Part shown: piece after piece, positions 40,054 to 48,736 of the stretch
Layout: every line of letters begins with the position of its first letter
Position numbering within the stretch: position 1 is the stretch's first letter
DNA from: Chelativorans sp. AA-79
GTDB taxonomy: Bacteria > Pseudomonadota > Alphaproteobacteria > Rhizobiales > Rhizobiaceae
NCBI RefSeq assembly: GCF_029457495.1
Contig: NZ_CP120361.1
Location: 930,001 to 994,000, forward strand
Direction of reading: 5' to 3'
DNA length: 64,000 nucleotides
Program-made: the position numbers and the translations under genes
Notes under the pieces: generated by a model
What the model saw: only the letters and a program-made list of their open reading frames with translations
Told to the model about the DNA's origin: nothing
Database searches by the model: none

Positions 40054-40287
40054 CTAGGTGTGCGACACGATCACCACCACGCGGCGTTCGTGATCGACAT
40101 GCACATCCCAACTGCCGCCGTGCACGTCTTCCATCGACTGCGCCAGTGCCATGGCGGCGATGTGTATCTTCTCCTTGGGGCTGTAAGCCGCTTCCGCATT
40201 CCCGCCCGCGACGATCGCCGCAAGTCCCGCCATGACTGTGCGCCTGTTTAGGCCTTCGACGGCTTCTTTTTGTCTTTCCACGATCAT
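40054..40287 (-). CDS. Small exported protein with Tat-like signal
   Basis: 77 residues from ATG 40287; a longer start at 40320 is possible. LNRRTVMAGLAAIVAGGNAE is a twin-arginine-type signal. The mature part (KEKIHIAAMALAQSMEDVHG, WDVHVDHERRVVVIVSH) is alpha/beta. Convergent to the XRE gene with 4 bp between. Expressed from its own promoter in the lysogen, it would be an envelope-acting moron; no family recognised. Confidence 0.6.
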   Translation of the reverse strand: MIVERQKEAVEGLNRRTVMAGLAAIVAGGNAEAAYSPKEKIHIAAMALAQSMEDVHGGSWDVHVDHERRVVVIVSHT

Positions 40288-40410
40288 ACTCTTGCTTTTG
40301 CTTGGGGTCTCCCGTCCCAAGTGCCGATTGTATCACTTTCGGAACCTCTCGCCTTGCTTGTGATCACGGCCTGTATCGAAATGTGACTGCCTGTGAATAG
40401 CGGGGAAAAA

Positions 40411-40439
40411 TGGTACCACGAAATGGTATTTTTATACCA
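40411..40439. promoter_or_regulatory. Arc-type operator TGGTAT-TTTT-ATACCA with extra half site
   Basis: Perfect inverted repeat at 40424-40439 and a half site TGGTA at 40411-40415, 13 bp apart, in the AT-rich 200 bp gap between the Tat-signal gene and the Arc-like gene. It is 50 bp before the Arc-like start, the position for autoregulation. Not found elsewhere in the window. Confidence 0.6.
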
Positions 40440-40488
40440 GTGAATGGAACGATTTCAGAGGCTTAACCTTTAGGCCATAAGTCGGGGC

Positions 40489-40710
40489 ATGCCATCGCCC
40501 GAGCAGCCCAGTTTCCACCTGCGACTTCCGGCCGCTCTCATGGAGCGGATCAAAATAGCCGCCGTGGAAAACAGGCGAAGCATAAATGCGGAGATCGCGG
40601 CGCGCCTGGAGCGCACCTTCGACCTCCCCGAGAGCGACCGCGAGGAAGCATTGAGGCTACTCCGCGAAGTTTCCCGCGTCCTCACCGACGGCACCAAGCA
40701 GCGCACATAG
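40489..40710 (+). CDS. Arc-family ribbon-helix-helix repressor
   Basis: 73 residues. QPSFHLRLPAALMERIKIAA and ENRRSINAEIAARLERTFDL are the beta-strand and two helices of the Arc family, with the NRRSxNAE motif. C-terminal helix SDREEALRLLREVSRVL. It should dimerise and bind the palindrome upstream. In P22 Arc works in the immunity circuit; here it sits in the regulator cluster next to the repressor, so a similar role is inferred. Confidence 0.85.
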   Translation: MPSPEQPSFHLRLPAALMERIKIAAVENRRSINAEIAARLERTFDLPESDREEALRLLREVSRVLTDGTKQRT

Positions 40711-40816
40711 CGCGATCCCCTCGGTTCCCTGCCGACTCGAGTCCCGTCCTGCGTTCGCATCGTGGATCTCCGGCCGGATATGGCCGCCGATTAGCTGCAT
40801 GATACGCACCATAGAG

Positions 40817-40867
40817 GTTGCACGAAGTGCAACTTTTTCTCTTGACGCTGGTTGCAAGATTTGCAAC
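40817..40867 (+). promoter_or_regulatory. Two type B operators at a TTGACG promoter
   Basis: GTTGCA-CGAAG-TGCAAC (40817-40833) and GTTGCA-AGATT-TGCAAC (40851-40867), 34 bp centre to centre. TTGACG (40842-40847) lies between them, and the second palindrome fills the spacer up to a weak AACTAT (40865-40870). A protein on the second site would block the promoter of the operon starting at 40935. The 220 bp gap holds no other gene. Confidence 0.75.
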
Positions 40868-40934
40868 TATCCCTCCCATCAACGGGCACGAAGAGGCGCA
40901 ACGCCGATCTGCCCGCCACTGGGAGAGATGAAAG

Positions 40935-41240
40935 ATGAAGCGTGTTTCCTTCCTCCTCGCCGCCAGCATCGCCGTCGTGGCGATGGTCGAGGATCCGGCG
41001 CATGCCGCGCCGAACCAGGCGGAATGCCGTGCCGTTGACGAGGCACTCCAGCAGATCGCCATGGGCGCCGGATATGAGGCGGTCGAGATCGATGCCATCC
41101 GCATGCATGGCATCGAGCATATCGCCGGGGCGCACGTCCAGCGCTTCGAGAAGGCGAGGGCGGCTGCAGTCAATGCCCTGATGGACTTCATGGCCGAGAC
41201 CGACGGTCTTGCGCGCCAGTTCAAGACCTTCTGCCGGTGA
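40935..41240 (+). CDS. Exported hypothetical protein
   Basis: 101 residues. Signal peptide KRVSFLLAASIAVVAMVEDP with cleavage near AHA-AP (residues 24-25). Mature part is helical with two Cys (AECRAVDEAL; QFKTFCR) that could form a disulphide in the periplasm. No family recognised. First gene behind the type B operators; GGGAGAGATG precedes its start. Confidence 0.65.
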   Translation: MKRVSFLLAASIAVVAMVEDPAHAAPNQAECRAVDEALQQIAMGAGYEAVEIDAIRMHGIEHIAGAHVQRFEKARAAAVNALMDFMAETDGLARQFKTFCR

Positions 41241-41596
41241 GCGCCATGAACGCTATCGAACGCTACGAGGCCGAGAGCCGCGCGATCCAGAAGCAAAACC
41301 GCGAGCTTCGCCGCATCGAGCAGCGCGCCCGCATCCGCGAAGCCGTGCGCCAGTTCCAGAACACGCAGTTCGGCTTGATGCGGTACCTGTCGGCCTATCC
41401 CGTCTCGACGAGTTTCCTGTCCACCACGGAGGCCTCGAAGGGGTTGCGCGACCGGTACCGGTACGAGCTCGGTTTGCTCAAGGCGCGCGACTGGAAGGCC
41501 AAGCCGGAGCGCTTCGAGGACGTGCAGGCCCGATGGATTGTGGCGCGATACTTCCGCCGCTTCGGAAAGGCGATCTGGCTGCGGCACGCGGCCTAG
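41237..41596 (+). CDS. Hypothetical phage protein
   Basis: 119 residues; the GTG at 41237 overlaps the preceding stop (GTGA), and ATG 41246 is an alternative. Long basic helix (QNRELRRIEQRARIREAVRQ) followed by an aromatic, positively charged region (RDRYRYELGLLKARDWKAK). Probably binds nucleic acid or another phage protein. No family recognised. Confidence 0.6.
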   Translation: MSAMNAIERYEAESRAIQKQNRELRRIEQRARIREAVRQFQNTQFGLMRYLSAYPVSTSFLSTTEASKGLRDRYRYELGLLKARDWKAKPERFEDVQARWIVARYFRRFGKAIWLRHAA

Positions 41597-41623
41597 GCCA
41601 AAGGGCATCCGAGGGAGAGAGAC

Positions 41624-41908
41624 ATGCAGGACGCCGAACTGATCCGCCTCGGCCAGGAACTGCGGCAGGCGTGGAATGATGAACAGGCGCTTTCCGATGC
41701 GGACGATGCCGTGCTGGAAAAGGCCGTGGCGCGCACCGTCGATATCGCCGACCGCATCAAGTTCCTTCCCGCGACGACCATGGAAGGGCTCGCGGTCAAG
41801 GCCTTCGCCGTCAGCGCCGTCTTCGCCGGCCATGTCGATTTCGGCCCCGAGGTCAGCAGTCAACTGGCGAATTCCATCATAGGAGATTTGCTCGCGCTCG
41901 CCCCCTAG
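41624..41908 (+). CDS. Hypothetical phage protein
   Basis: 94 residues, all helical (LIRLGQELRQAWNDEQALSD; VEKAVARTVDIADRIKFLP-like). AGGGAGAGAGAC stands before the ATG. Resembles small proteins that other prophages carry in the same place, without known function. Confidence 0.6.
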   Translation: MQDAELIRLGQELRQAWNDEQALSDADDAVLEKAVARTVDIADRIKFLPATTMEGLAVKAFAVSAVFAGHVDFGPEVSSQLANSIIGDLLALAP

Positions 41909-42053
41909 CGTCGAGCAATTCCGGGCCGGGTGGATGGTCCTATCCCGCAACCCACCCCCAAGCCGCCACCCGGCCCGGAACCCATTCGATCAGGAGCGAG
42001 ACGCATCCGGGTTGATGCACGAATTGCTCCACGTGAAACAGGAGATGCACTAC

Positions 42054-43094
42054 ATGGCAGACCAGTGGGCATATTGGCGCAAGGCTCTGGAAATGGGCGG
42101 CGGCCGCGAACTGCGCCGCGACCAGATCGAGCAGCTTGCGCCTTCCGAATCCGACCCGCAGTCGGGGTTCTATCGTCGTCGGCAGCACAAGGACGGCCCA
42201 TATCTTCCGGTTGCCATCTGGCGTGGGGAGGACGGTGCTCTGTTCTGCCTCGATGGCGACAGGCCGGTCGAGGCCGGGAAGATCAACGAGGTATGGGTTT
42301 GGTCCCTCAAGTGGCCGATCTCCGAGGAGCTTTATCGCAGCGTTGCCGCTGGCGGTGCATGGCCCGATGAACCCCCGGCGCCGATTGGCCACAACCAGCA
42401 GAAGACCGGCGATCCCTGCGAAGACTTGCGCGCCGAGTTCATGGCCGAAGCGGAGCTTGCCAACGAGTTCCTCAAGAAGCCCGTGCAGAGTCAGGAGCAG
42501 GCCGACAAGATCGCCGTGTGGGCCAAGAAGATCAGCGGCATCGCGAACAAGGCCGATGGCGCTTTCAAGGTCGAGAAGCAGCCCGTTCTCGATGAGGCTC
42601 GCCGCATCGACGACCGGTGGCGCTGGCGCCAGGATGCTGCGGCGCTCGTCAAGGCGCTCAAGCGCGCCACGGATGCGTGGCTGAACGAACTGCGGCGGCA
42701 GGAAGAGGAACGCCAGCGGAAGGCGCGCGAGGAAGCCGAACGCCTGCGGCGCGAGGCCGAGGAAAAGGCCCGTAAAGCCGCCGAGGCCGACAGGCAGACC
42801 GACCTTGAGCGCGCCGCGGCCCAGAAGGAAGCCGAGCGGCTCGCCCGCGAGGCCGAGGAGCGCGAGAAGGAAGCGCAGGCCCGTGATGTCAGCGCTGGCC
42901 GCACCGGCGCCAAGGTCTCTCTGCGCACGTTCTACACGGCCCGCATCACCGATTACGACAAGCTGGTGATGGCATTGCGGAACGAATCCGAGGTTCGCGA
43001 GGCGGTCGAGAAGATCGCCAACCGCATCGCGCGGACCCAGGGCGCGACGATGCCCGACGGTGCAGAGCGCCATGAAGAGCGGAGGGCGGCGTGA
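42054..43094 (+). CDS. Long coiled-coil protein of the recombination operon
   Basis: 346 residues from ATG 42054, which has AGGAG 9 nt upstream; ATG 42015 and 42045 have none. Residues 1-110 form a small folded part (WRKALEMGGGRELRRDQIEQ; VWVWSLKWPISEELY). Residues ~210-300 are a highly charged coiled coil of EEAERLRREAEEKARKAAE type. It ends in a compact region that recurs in phage DNA-metabolism proteins (SLRTFYTARITDYDKLVMAL). Followed at 1-4 bp by a small gene and a RecT-like gene, so it may be their partner. Confidence 0.65.
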   Translation: MADQWAYWRKALEMGGGRELRRDQIEQLAPSESDPQSGFYRRRQHKDGPYLPVAIWRGEDGALFCLDGDRPVEAGKINEVWVWSLKWPISEELYRSVAAGGAWPDEPPAPIGHNQQKTGDPCEDLRAEFMAEAELANEFLKKPVQSQEQADKIAVWAKKISGIANKADGAFKVEKQPVLDEARRIDDRWRWRQDAAALVKALKRATDAWLNELRRQEEERQRKAREEAERLRREAEEKARKAAEADRQTDLERAAAQKEAERLAREAEEREKEAQARDVSAGRTGAKVSLRTFYTARITDYDKLVMALRNESEVREAVEKIANRIARTQGATMPDGAERHEERRAA

Positions 43095-43318
43095 TGTCCG
43101 AGTCCCGCACCGTCGTCTCCGTGCGCTTCGGCAAGTCCGAGAAGACCTATGACTATTTCGCCGACTTCCCGGTCGAGGTCGGCCAGATCGTCCGCGCCGA
43201 GACGCGGAACGGCTGGACCAAGGTCGAGGTGGTCGATGTCAAGTCCGAATCCGACCGCGCCAAGCAATCCGTTCAGCCTAATGTCGAGACTGAACCCGTC
43301 GAGGAGGAAGCCCGATGA
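43094..43318 (+). CDS. Small beta-rich protein
   Basis: 74 residues from ATG 43094, which overlaps the preceding stop; the GTG at 43091 is an alternative. VVSVRFGKSEKTYDYFADFP then VGQIVRAETRNGWTKVEVVD: a SH3/OB-like barrel pattern. The C-terminal tail is acidic. It lies directly before the RecT-like gene; perhaps an accessory ssDNA or protein adaptor. Confidence 0.65.
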   Translation: MSESRTVVSVRFGKSEKTYDYFADFPVEVGQIVRAETRNGWTKVEVVDVKSESDRAKQSVQPNVETEPVEEEAR

Positions 43319-44442
43319 ACGACCGACCCGCAAACCTTCCCTCCCTCATGACGGGCGCCCCCGTCAGTGCCATCATCCCGACCAATCTGGAGGAGACATG
43401 GCGCGTCTCCACGATGATCGTCGAGGCGGGCATCGCGCCTGTTTCGTTGACGGGCAAACCGCCGGCCGACAATGCTGAGCATGAGGTCTGGCAGCGATGG
43501 GGAAAGCGCGCGACCAGCGCCGTCGCGACCACCATCATGGCCGGGGCCGAACTTGGGCTGCCGCCGATGGTGTCGCTGCGGTCTTTTACCGTCATCGGCA
43601 ACAAGCCAGCGCTCTACGGGGACGGCATCGTCAATGTGGTCCGTCGCAGCAGAAAGTCCGAGTTCATTAAGAGCGGCTTTATCGCAAACGCTTCCGACAA
43701 GTTCCTTGCCAGCATTGGCATAGACGAAGGTCAGATCGAGCAGATGAAGACGGTCGAGGATCGCTCGATCGGCTATTGCTGGGCTCGGCGGTCGGATACC
43801 GGCGAGGAAAAGACGGAAATCTTTTCGATCACCGACGCCAAGCGCGCGGGATTGTGGGATGACCGCGAGACCCGGCGCGGCAAGGTCTGGAAGAACGGAC
43901 AGCAGGTTTGGGACGACGTTCCGAACGACTCAACGTGGCACAGATATTCGCCACGGATGCAGAAGTGGCGCGCAGAGGGCTACTGTCTGCGCGATCTGTT
44001 CGCAGACGTGCTCGGCGGCATCACCGATGAGTTCGAGGCGAGGGAGATCGCGTCCCACAACGGTTATGCCATCGATCAGCAGCCCGAGGAGCCGCGCCGC
44101 GCGATCACTCCTCCGTCACCGTCCTCGCCGCCGTCTCCCTCCATCCCTCCGTCTCCCGGCAACGTGGTTGATGCCGACGTCATGGACGAGCGCGAGATCG
44201 TCACGGAAACGGGCGAGTCGACCGATGCCATCATGGGCGACGAGTTCAGCGCTGCGGATTATTTCGAAGAGCTCGAGTCCGCAATGGGCGGCGCGATGGA
44301 TGCTGAGACCGTCGAGGAGGTCTGGACCAATCTCGACCCGGAAGGAACCTTCGCCCACGACAGCGACGATACCAATCTGGACATCGCGCACAAGATAAAG
44401 GCGCGCCGCCTGACGCAACTTCATCCGGTCAACGCGGGGTAG
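43315..44442 (+). CDS. RecT-like single-strand annealing protein
   Basis: 375 residues. Pattern of the RecT/Bet group: [71 protein letters not shown], then [20 protein letters not shown] and FADVLGG. The C-terminus has a Pro/Ser-rich linker ([17 protein letters not shown]) and an acidic tail. Such proteins pair single-stranded ends during phage recombination. No RecE- or Exo-like 5'-3' exonuclease is obvious next to it. Confidence 0.7.
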   Translation: MNDRPANLPSLMTGAPVSAIIPTNLEETWRVSTMIVEAGIAPVSLTGKPPADNAEHEVWQRWGKRATSAVATTIMAGAELGLPPMVSLRSFTVIGNKPALYGDGIVNVVRRSRKSEFIKSGFIANASDKFLASIGIDEGQIEQMKTVEDRSIGYCWARRSDTGEEKTEIFSITDAKRAGLWDDRETRRGKVWKNGQQVWDDVPNDSTWHRYSPRMQKWRAEGYCLRDLFADVLGGITDEFEAREIASHNGYAIDQQPEEPRRAITPPSPSSPPSPSIPPSPGNVVDADVMDEREIVTETGESTDAIMGDEFSAADYFEELESAMGGAMDAETVEEVWTNLDPEGTFAHDSDDTNLDIAHKIKARRLTQLHPVNAG

Positions 44443-44447
44443 GGGCC

Positions 44448-44864
44448 ATGGCCTTTCGCATCGCCTCATCCCCGGATCATGGCGCAAGGGTCTCCGGTCC
44501 TCCCGAGAAATGGCGCCCGCGCGCCCTGACCGTGCGCGAAAAACTGGAAATCGTCGTGCGCCAGGGCGGCAAGGAACCGTCCGGCGCGAGGCTCAACCCT
44601 CTCGACGGAGTCCAGTTCGACCACCAGCCTCCCATTCAGCTCCGTCAGTGGGACGAGGCGAAGCAGGACACCATCCCCCCGTCCTGCGACCTGAACCACA
44701 TCGTCGCCCTCAACAAGCCGGCCCACGCGACGAAGACCGCGAAGGTGGATCAGCCCGCTATCGCGAAGCTCAAGCGTCTGGAAGGTCGCACCGGGCAGAC
44801 GCGGCGCAAGAAGAAAATCCCGTCCAGACCGTTCCCGAAGGCAAAGCGGAGGCTGCGCGCATGA
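44448..44864 (+). CDS. HNH nuclease-like protein
   Basis: 138 residues. [18 protein letters not shown] has the first His after a beta strand; [20 protein letters not shown] gives Asn and the last His, followed by a basic [18 protein letters not shown]. This matches small phage HNH proteins adjacent to recombination genes. The zinc-binding Cys pairs of larger HNH proteins are missing. Stop overlaps the GapR-like gene start (ATGA). Confidence 0.7.
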   Translation: MAFRIASSPDHGARVSGPPEKWRPRALTVREKLEIVVRQGGKEPSGARLNPLDGVQFDHQPPIQLRQWDEAKQDTIPPSCDLNHIVALNKPAHATKTAKVDQPAIAKLKRLEGRTGQTRRKKKIPSRPFPKAKRRLRA

Positions 44865-45820
44865 GCGACACGGTAGGCCACAACACGTTCGCAGCGGGGC
44901 AGCTGCGCGCCTTCATCGAGCGCATCGAACGGCTCGAGGAGGAGAAGAAAAACATCTCCGACGACATCAAGGATGTCTACGCGGAGATGAAGGGCAACGG
45001 TTTCGATACGAAGGCAGTCCGCACCATCATAAAATTGCGAAAGAAAGACCAGGCCGAGCGGCAGGAGGAGGAAGCAATCCTCCACACCTACATGCATGCC
45101 CTCGGCATGATCCAGATGGACATGTTCAGGGATGCCCGGGGGGCAGTTCCCCTTGATCGCGAAGCTCGCGCAAAGCGGCGCACGTCCGAAGCGATGGACG
45201 ACAACAAGGCGTTCTCCGCTGAACTCCTTGCGAATGGCCTCATTACCGAAGAAGCGCACGCCGAGAACTTGCGCCTCTCAGACGCTGTAGCGCTGAAGAT
45301 CGGCGCCGGGGTGATTGATCCCGAGACCGGCGAGATCATCGAATCCGCCAAACCCAAGATGGACCGCGCCGGAGGAACAACGGCTCAGCCGAACAACCCC
45401 GTGGCAGCGGAAAACGCCCCGAAGGCAATCCCGGTCAAACCGGAAGCGGGTAGCGTGAGCCATGCCGGAGCCGGTGAAAGCCCGGCAGCGAATTCGAATC
45501 CGTCTGCGTCCTCCTCCCCGCAGGCGGTCGATGCCGGGGAGGGCGTTCCTCCTCCCACGTCCTCCCCGGATCCAATTCAACCCGACCCGCTAGCTGCAGG
45601 GGCTGACGACGGCCAGCCCAGCGAACCAACCCCGAATGCCGGTCGTGCAAAAATGGAGCAGCGCGCAAACGCTACTCCAGGTCGGGTCGGCGAAGCGCCG
45701 AGTGCGAAACAGGCCAAATCCGGAGAAGCCGTCACCGTTTCCACCGCCGACATCGATCTCGACATTCCTGCATCGCTTGATCGACGCGGCGAGCTGCGCA
45801 GGGAGAAATCCGATGCGTAG
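44861..45820 (+). CDS. GapR (DUF2312) domain protein with long disordered extension
   Basis: 319 residues. Residues 1-85 are Gap[68 protein letters not shown]. In Caulobacter, GapR clamps overtwisted DNA. A typical GapR is 80-90 residues; here about 235 more follow, first helical with an amphipathic segment ([16 protein letters not shown]), then Pro/Ser/Ala-rich and probably disordered, ending [14 protein letters not shown]. The extension may tether phage replication or recombination proteins. Confidence 0.82.
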   Translation: MSDTVGHNTFAAGQLRAFIERIERLEEEKKNISDDIKDVYAEMKGNGFDTKAVRTIIKLRKKDQAERQEEEAILHTYMHALGMIQMDMFRDARGAVPLDREARAKRRTSEAMDDNKAFSAELLANGLITEEAHAENLRLSDAVALKIGAGVIDPETGEIIESAKPKMDRAGGTTAQPNNPVAAENAPKAIPVKPEAGSVSHAGAGESPAANSNPSASSSPQAVDAGEGVPPPTSSPDPIQPDPLAAGADDGQPSEPTPNAGRAKMEQRANATPGRVGEAPSAKQAKSGEAVTVSTADIDLDIPASLDRRGELRREKSDA

Positions 45821-46016
45821 CGCGGCCCACCTCAATTTCAAATGGACTGTTCGCGACACCGACACGATCCGCACCATGGCGCGCCGCGGCAAGCATGCCC
45901 ACACCATCGCGCTCTGGTTCACGCGTCTCGGCAAGCCTGCGTCCGCCGACGAGATCATCCGCATCTGCGATGACATGGGTGTGCGGCTGCGGAAGAAGGC
46001 GGGGGAGCCGGCATGA
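45813..46016 (+). CDS. Small basic HTH-like protein
   Basis: 67 residues from ATG 45813, overlapping the GapR-like stop by 8 bp. [20 protein letters not shown] then [20 protein letters not shown] and [17 protein letters not shown]: three helices with basic face, a possible HTH. No family recognised. Confidence 0.6.
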   Translation: MRSAAHLNFKWTVRDTDTIRTMARRGKHAHTIALWFTRLGKPASADEIIRICDDMGVRLRKKAGEPA

Positions 46017-46531
46017 GCACCACGCCATTGGCCTTCCGCTGGACGGGCGATTCCTTCGTCCCGCACAACGCATATGTGCAAAAGCGCGCGGACCAGGCAT
46101 ATGTGATCGGCGAAGTCTATTTGCTGGTCGAACAGCAAGAGCGCTCATCTGAGAGCCATCGCCATTACTTCGCTTCCATCAAGGAAGGATGGGAGAACCT
46201 GCCGGAAAATATCGCGGCAGAGTTCCCGACACCCGAGCACCTTCGCAAGCGGGCACTCATCAAGGCTGGATACTACGACAGCCATTCAATCGTGTGCTCA
46301 TCGAAAGCCGAGGCTTTGCGGCTCGCCGCATTCATCCGTCCGCTCGATGAGTACGGCGTGGTGAGGGTCGATGGCGCTGTTGTCACCCGCTACACGGCCA
46401 AGAGCCAGTCCATGCGCGCCATGGGCAAGCGCGAGTTTCAGGCCAGCAAGGAAAAGGTCCTCGATGTCATCGCCTCCATGATCGAGGTGAGCCGGGACGA
46501 ACTTCAACGAAACGCGGGGAGAGCAGCATGA
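46013..46531 (+). CDS. Conserved phage protein, DUF1367-like pattern
   Basis: 172 residues. FRWTGDSFVPHNAYVQKRAD, an RSSESHRHYFASIKEGWENL block, then LRKRALIKAGYYDSHSIVCS and VVTRYTAKSQSMRAMGKREF. The RS-x-x-H-x-x-(Y/F)-FA block resembles DUF1367 and NinB-like phage proteins. Members lie in recombination regions but their role is unknown to me. Confidence 0.6.
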   Translation: MSTTPLAFRWTGDSFVPHNAYVQKRADQAYVIGEVYLLVEQQERSSESHRHYFASIKEGWENLPENIAAEFPTPEHLRKRALIKAGYYDSHSIVCSSKAEALRLAAFIRPLDEYGVVRVDGAVVTRYTAKSQSMRAMGKREFQASKEKVLDVIASMIEVSRDELQRNAGRAA

Positions 46532-46749
46532 ACATCTTCGATGATTTACCCGATATCGGTCGCTGTCCGCATTGCGGGCATGAAGGCGAAGGCCTTCAAT
46601 TCGGATTCCCTGACAGCGCCGTGACAGCGCGCGGTTTCAGTGAGGTCCAGGCTGCATGCCTCGCATGTGGTGCGCATGGACCGGCGCGCCCCTCATATGC
46701 CGAGGCAATCGCTTCGTTCCATGCTGGCGAAGTCGAGGTGCCAGCATGA
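46528..46749 (+). CDS. Lar-like zinc-ribbon protein
   Basis: 73 residues. CPHCGHEGEGLQFGFPDSA and CLACGAHGPARPSYAEAIAS: two CxxC pairs and the terminal acidic/Ala helix of the Lar (restriction alleviation) family. In Rac prophage, Lar reduces type I restriction; whether this protein does is untested. Overlaps the radical SAM gene by 4 bp. Confidence 0.7.
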   Translation: MNIFDDLPDIGRCPHCGHEGEGLQFGFPDSAVTARGFSEVQAACLACGAHGPARPSYAEAIASFHAGEVEVPA

Positions 46750-47582
46750 AAACTGTCATGATCAATCCTGATGGCGTCAGCGTCAAAGGCTGCTCCATCA
46801 TCTATGCGCCGAAGGGTCAGGCGGGAGAATACGCGCCGCTCGCAACCAACCCATACCGCGGCTGTGGCCACGGCTGCGCCTATTGCTATGTGCCGCTGGT
46901 GACGAAGCAGCCTCGGTCCGAATTCGATGCCGGCGCCGTCGAGCGCGTCGACTTCCACAAGCGTCTGGTCGCCGATGCGAGGAAATACGAGGCGGCCGCG
47001 ATCACGGAGCAGGTGATGCTCTCCTTCACCACCGATCCCTACCACCCCGGCGACTGCAGCCTCACCCGCATCACGCTCGAAGTCCTCCGCGATCACGGCC
47101 TCGCGTTCTGCACTCTCACCAAGGGAGGCACGAGAGCGCTGCGCGATATTTACGCATTCCGCCCGGAGCGCGATGCTTTCGCTTCGACGCTGACCAGCCT
47201 GGACGAGCGTTTCTCGCGGAAGTGGGAGCGCGGCGCCGCCGACCCGAGCGACAGGCTGGCAGCTCTGCGGGCCTATCATGAGCGTGGCATCTTCACCTGG
47301 GTCAGCCTCGAGCCGACGCTCGACATCGAGGCATCTCTCGCGATCGTCGACGCGACGCACGGCTTCGTCGACCTCTACAAGGTCGGCCAGGCCAACTACC
47401 TCAAGGAGATCACCCGCACGACCGACTGGCGCGACTACACGCTCCGAATAGTCGAGAAGCTGAACCGGCTCGGAAAGCGACACTACATCAAGCGCGATCT
47501 CCAGCCGTATTTGCCAGAAGGCTATCACAACCCGCTTCGGGTGCCTCAGCGCCATGGAATCCCGGAGGTCCATGCGGCATGA
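46746..47582 (+). CDS. Radical SAM enzyme (spore photoproduct lyase-like)
   Basis: 278 residues from ATG 46746. The cluster-binding motif is NPYRGCGHGCAYCYVP (CxxxCxxC), followed by VERVDFHKRLVADARKYEAA, FTTDPYHPGDCSLTRITLEV and GIFTWVSLEPTLDIEASLAI, as in SPL-type radical SAM enzymes (PA0069/Rv2578c group). Bacterial members in this group are largely uncharacterised, apart from the spore enzyme that repairs thymine dimers. In a phage, DNA repair or base modification are candidates. Embedded in overlapping genes, so co-expressed with recombination functions. Confidence 0.85.
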   Translation: MKTVMINPDGVSVKGCSIIYAPKGQAGEYAPLATNPYRGCGHGCAYCYVPLVTKQPRSEFDAGAVERVDFHKRLVADARKYEAAAITEQVMLSFTTDPYHPGDCSLTRITLEVLRDHGLAFCTLTKGGTRALRDIYAFRPERDAFASTLTSLDERFSRKWERGAADPSDRLAALRAYHERGIFTWVSLEPTLDIEASLAIVDATHGFVDLYKVGQANYLKEITRTTDWRDYTLRIVEKLNRLGKRHYIKRDLQPYLPEGYHNPLRVPQRHGIPEVHAA

Positions 47583-48109
47583 GCGACGAACTCCTCATCA
47601 CCGAAGACTGGCTCCGTGAGGTCGGCTTCAAATGGCACCAGTTCGATCGGCAGCCCGACAAGCACTGGCTTCTCTGGTGTGGCGATGCCGCCGGCACAGG
47701 CTTCATGACCTCGTTTGAGGATATCGGCATCGAGGTCGCGCCGATGGCCTACCGGAACCGCGCCGGCGAGATCGCCAATCCCGAGCGAGCCGAATACTGG
47801 TTTGTGTGGATACGTTCCGATGTGGCCGGCCGCTACAGCCGCTTCCTCCATGTCCGCCATATGCGGACCCGCAGCGATCTGATCAAGCTCGTCGAGGCTG
47901 TCACGGGCCAGGATTGGAACCCTGAAAACCACATGTACGGCAGCGTGCGGACACCGGAACAGGCGGCGCGGATTCGGCAGGAGCATGAACGGCTCGACCA
48001 TCGCATTCGCGCAGAGCGTGCCCACAACGATGTCGAGAAAGATGATACGCGCGGCCGGGCGCTCCCGGAACACATGGTTGCCCATGCGAAGGAGGCCGAC
48101 CGTGGTTGA
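47579..48109 (+). CDS. Hypothetical phage protein
   Basis: 176 residues. Trp-rich N-terminal half (WLREVGFKWHQFDRQPDKHW; AEYWFVWIRSDVAGRYSRFL) and charged helical C-terminus (ARIRQEHERLDHRIRAERAH). The N-terminal part resembles small proteins linked to phage nucleotide metabolism only in general. It overlaps the radical SAM gene by 4 bp, so it may be a partner. Confidence 0.6.
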   Translation: MSDELLITEDWLREVGFKWHQFDRQPDKHWLLWCGDAAGTGFMTSFEDIGIEVAPMAYRNRAGEIANPERAEYWFVWIRSDVAGRYSRFLHVRHMRTRSDLIKLVEAVTGQDWNPENHMYGSVRTPEQAARIRQEHERLDHRIRAERAHNDVEKDDTRGRALPEHMVAHAKEADRG

Positions 48110-48476
48110 ACCCGTGCGCCTCCAACTCTCCCGCACGAAGGGCTTCAAACTTCAGGAGCATTCCCGCGAGGTGAATGGTCTGCCGGCCATAAAGGTCGAC
48201 CGCTCGACGGGCTACGGCAATCCTTGGTCGATCCGCAAAGGCGCATGGTGGTTTGTGGATGGCCCAAACACGCCTATCGGCGGAATCCGATGCGGCAATG
48301 AGGAGGGTGCGCGTGTTATCGCGGTCAAGCTCTATCGGGAGGAGGCCGAACGCCTTGGGGTTTCCAGCTTTCTCCGCGGCAAGAACCTCGCCTGCTGGTG
48401 CCCGGCCGGTGCGCCCTGCCATGCCGATGTGCTCCTTGAACTCGCCAACCGTCCAATCTGCGAGGAGGTATCATGA
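48102..48476 (+). CDS. DUF4326 family protein
   Basis: 124 residues from GTG 48102, with AAGGAGG 7 nt upstream. RLQLSRTKGFKL, STGYGNPWSI and the diagnostic C-terminal FLRGKNLACWCPAGAPCHAD (CWC...CH) are the DUF4326 signature, a likely metal-binding site. The family is widespread in phages; function unknown. Confidence 0.85.
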   Translation: MVEPVRLQLSRTKGFKLQEHSREVNGLPAIKVDRSTGYGNPWSIRKGAWWFVDGPNTPIGGIRCGNEEGARVIAVKLYREEAERLGVSSFLRGKNLACWCPAGAPCHADVLLELANRPICEEVS

Positions 48477-48736
48477 CCCTCTCCACCATCCGCCGCTGGC
48501 TCCGGCCGTGGCTCCTCTGGCGCGAGCGCCGCGCCTCGACCACCATCCTCGCCAAGGCGATTCCCGCCTTTGCCGAGGCCATGGAGCGCGAGCGGGAGGC
48601 TCTCCGGCGCTCCCATACCCAAGGCATCGCCAAAGCGCGCCAGGCGAAGCGTGAGGCCGTGCACCGGGCGCTCCGCGCCTCTATGCCCAAGGCCCGCGTC
48701 AGAGTGAAGGCGATTGGCTCGAGGGTGAAGATATGA
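48473..48736 (+). CDS. Small basic protein
   Basis: 87 residues, strongly basic with an N-terminal Trp/Leu-rich segment (IRRWLRPWLLWRERRAS) and Arg/Ala-rich helices (IAKARQAKREAVHRALRASM). Could bind DNA or membranes. Overlaps both neighbours by 4 bp. No family recognised. Confidence 0.55.
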   Translation: MTLSTIRRWLRPWLLWRERRASTTILAKAIPAFAEAMEREREALRRSHTQGIAKARQAKREAVHRALRASMPKARVRVKAIGSRVKI

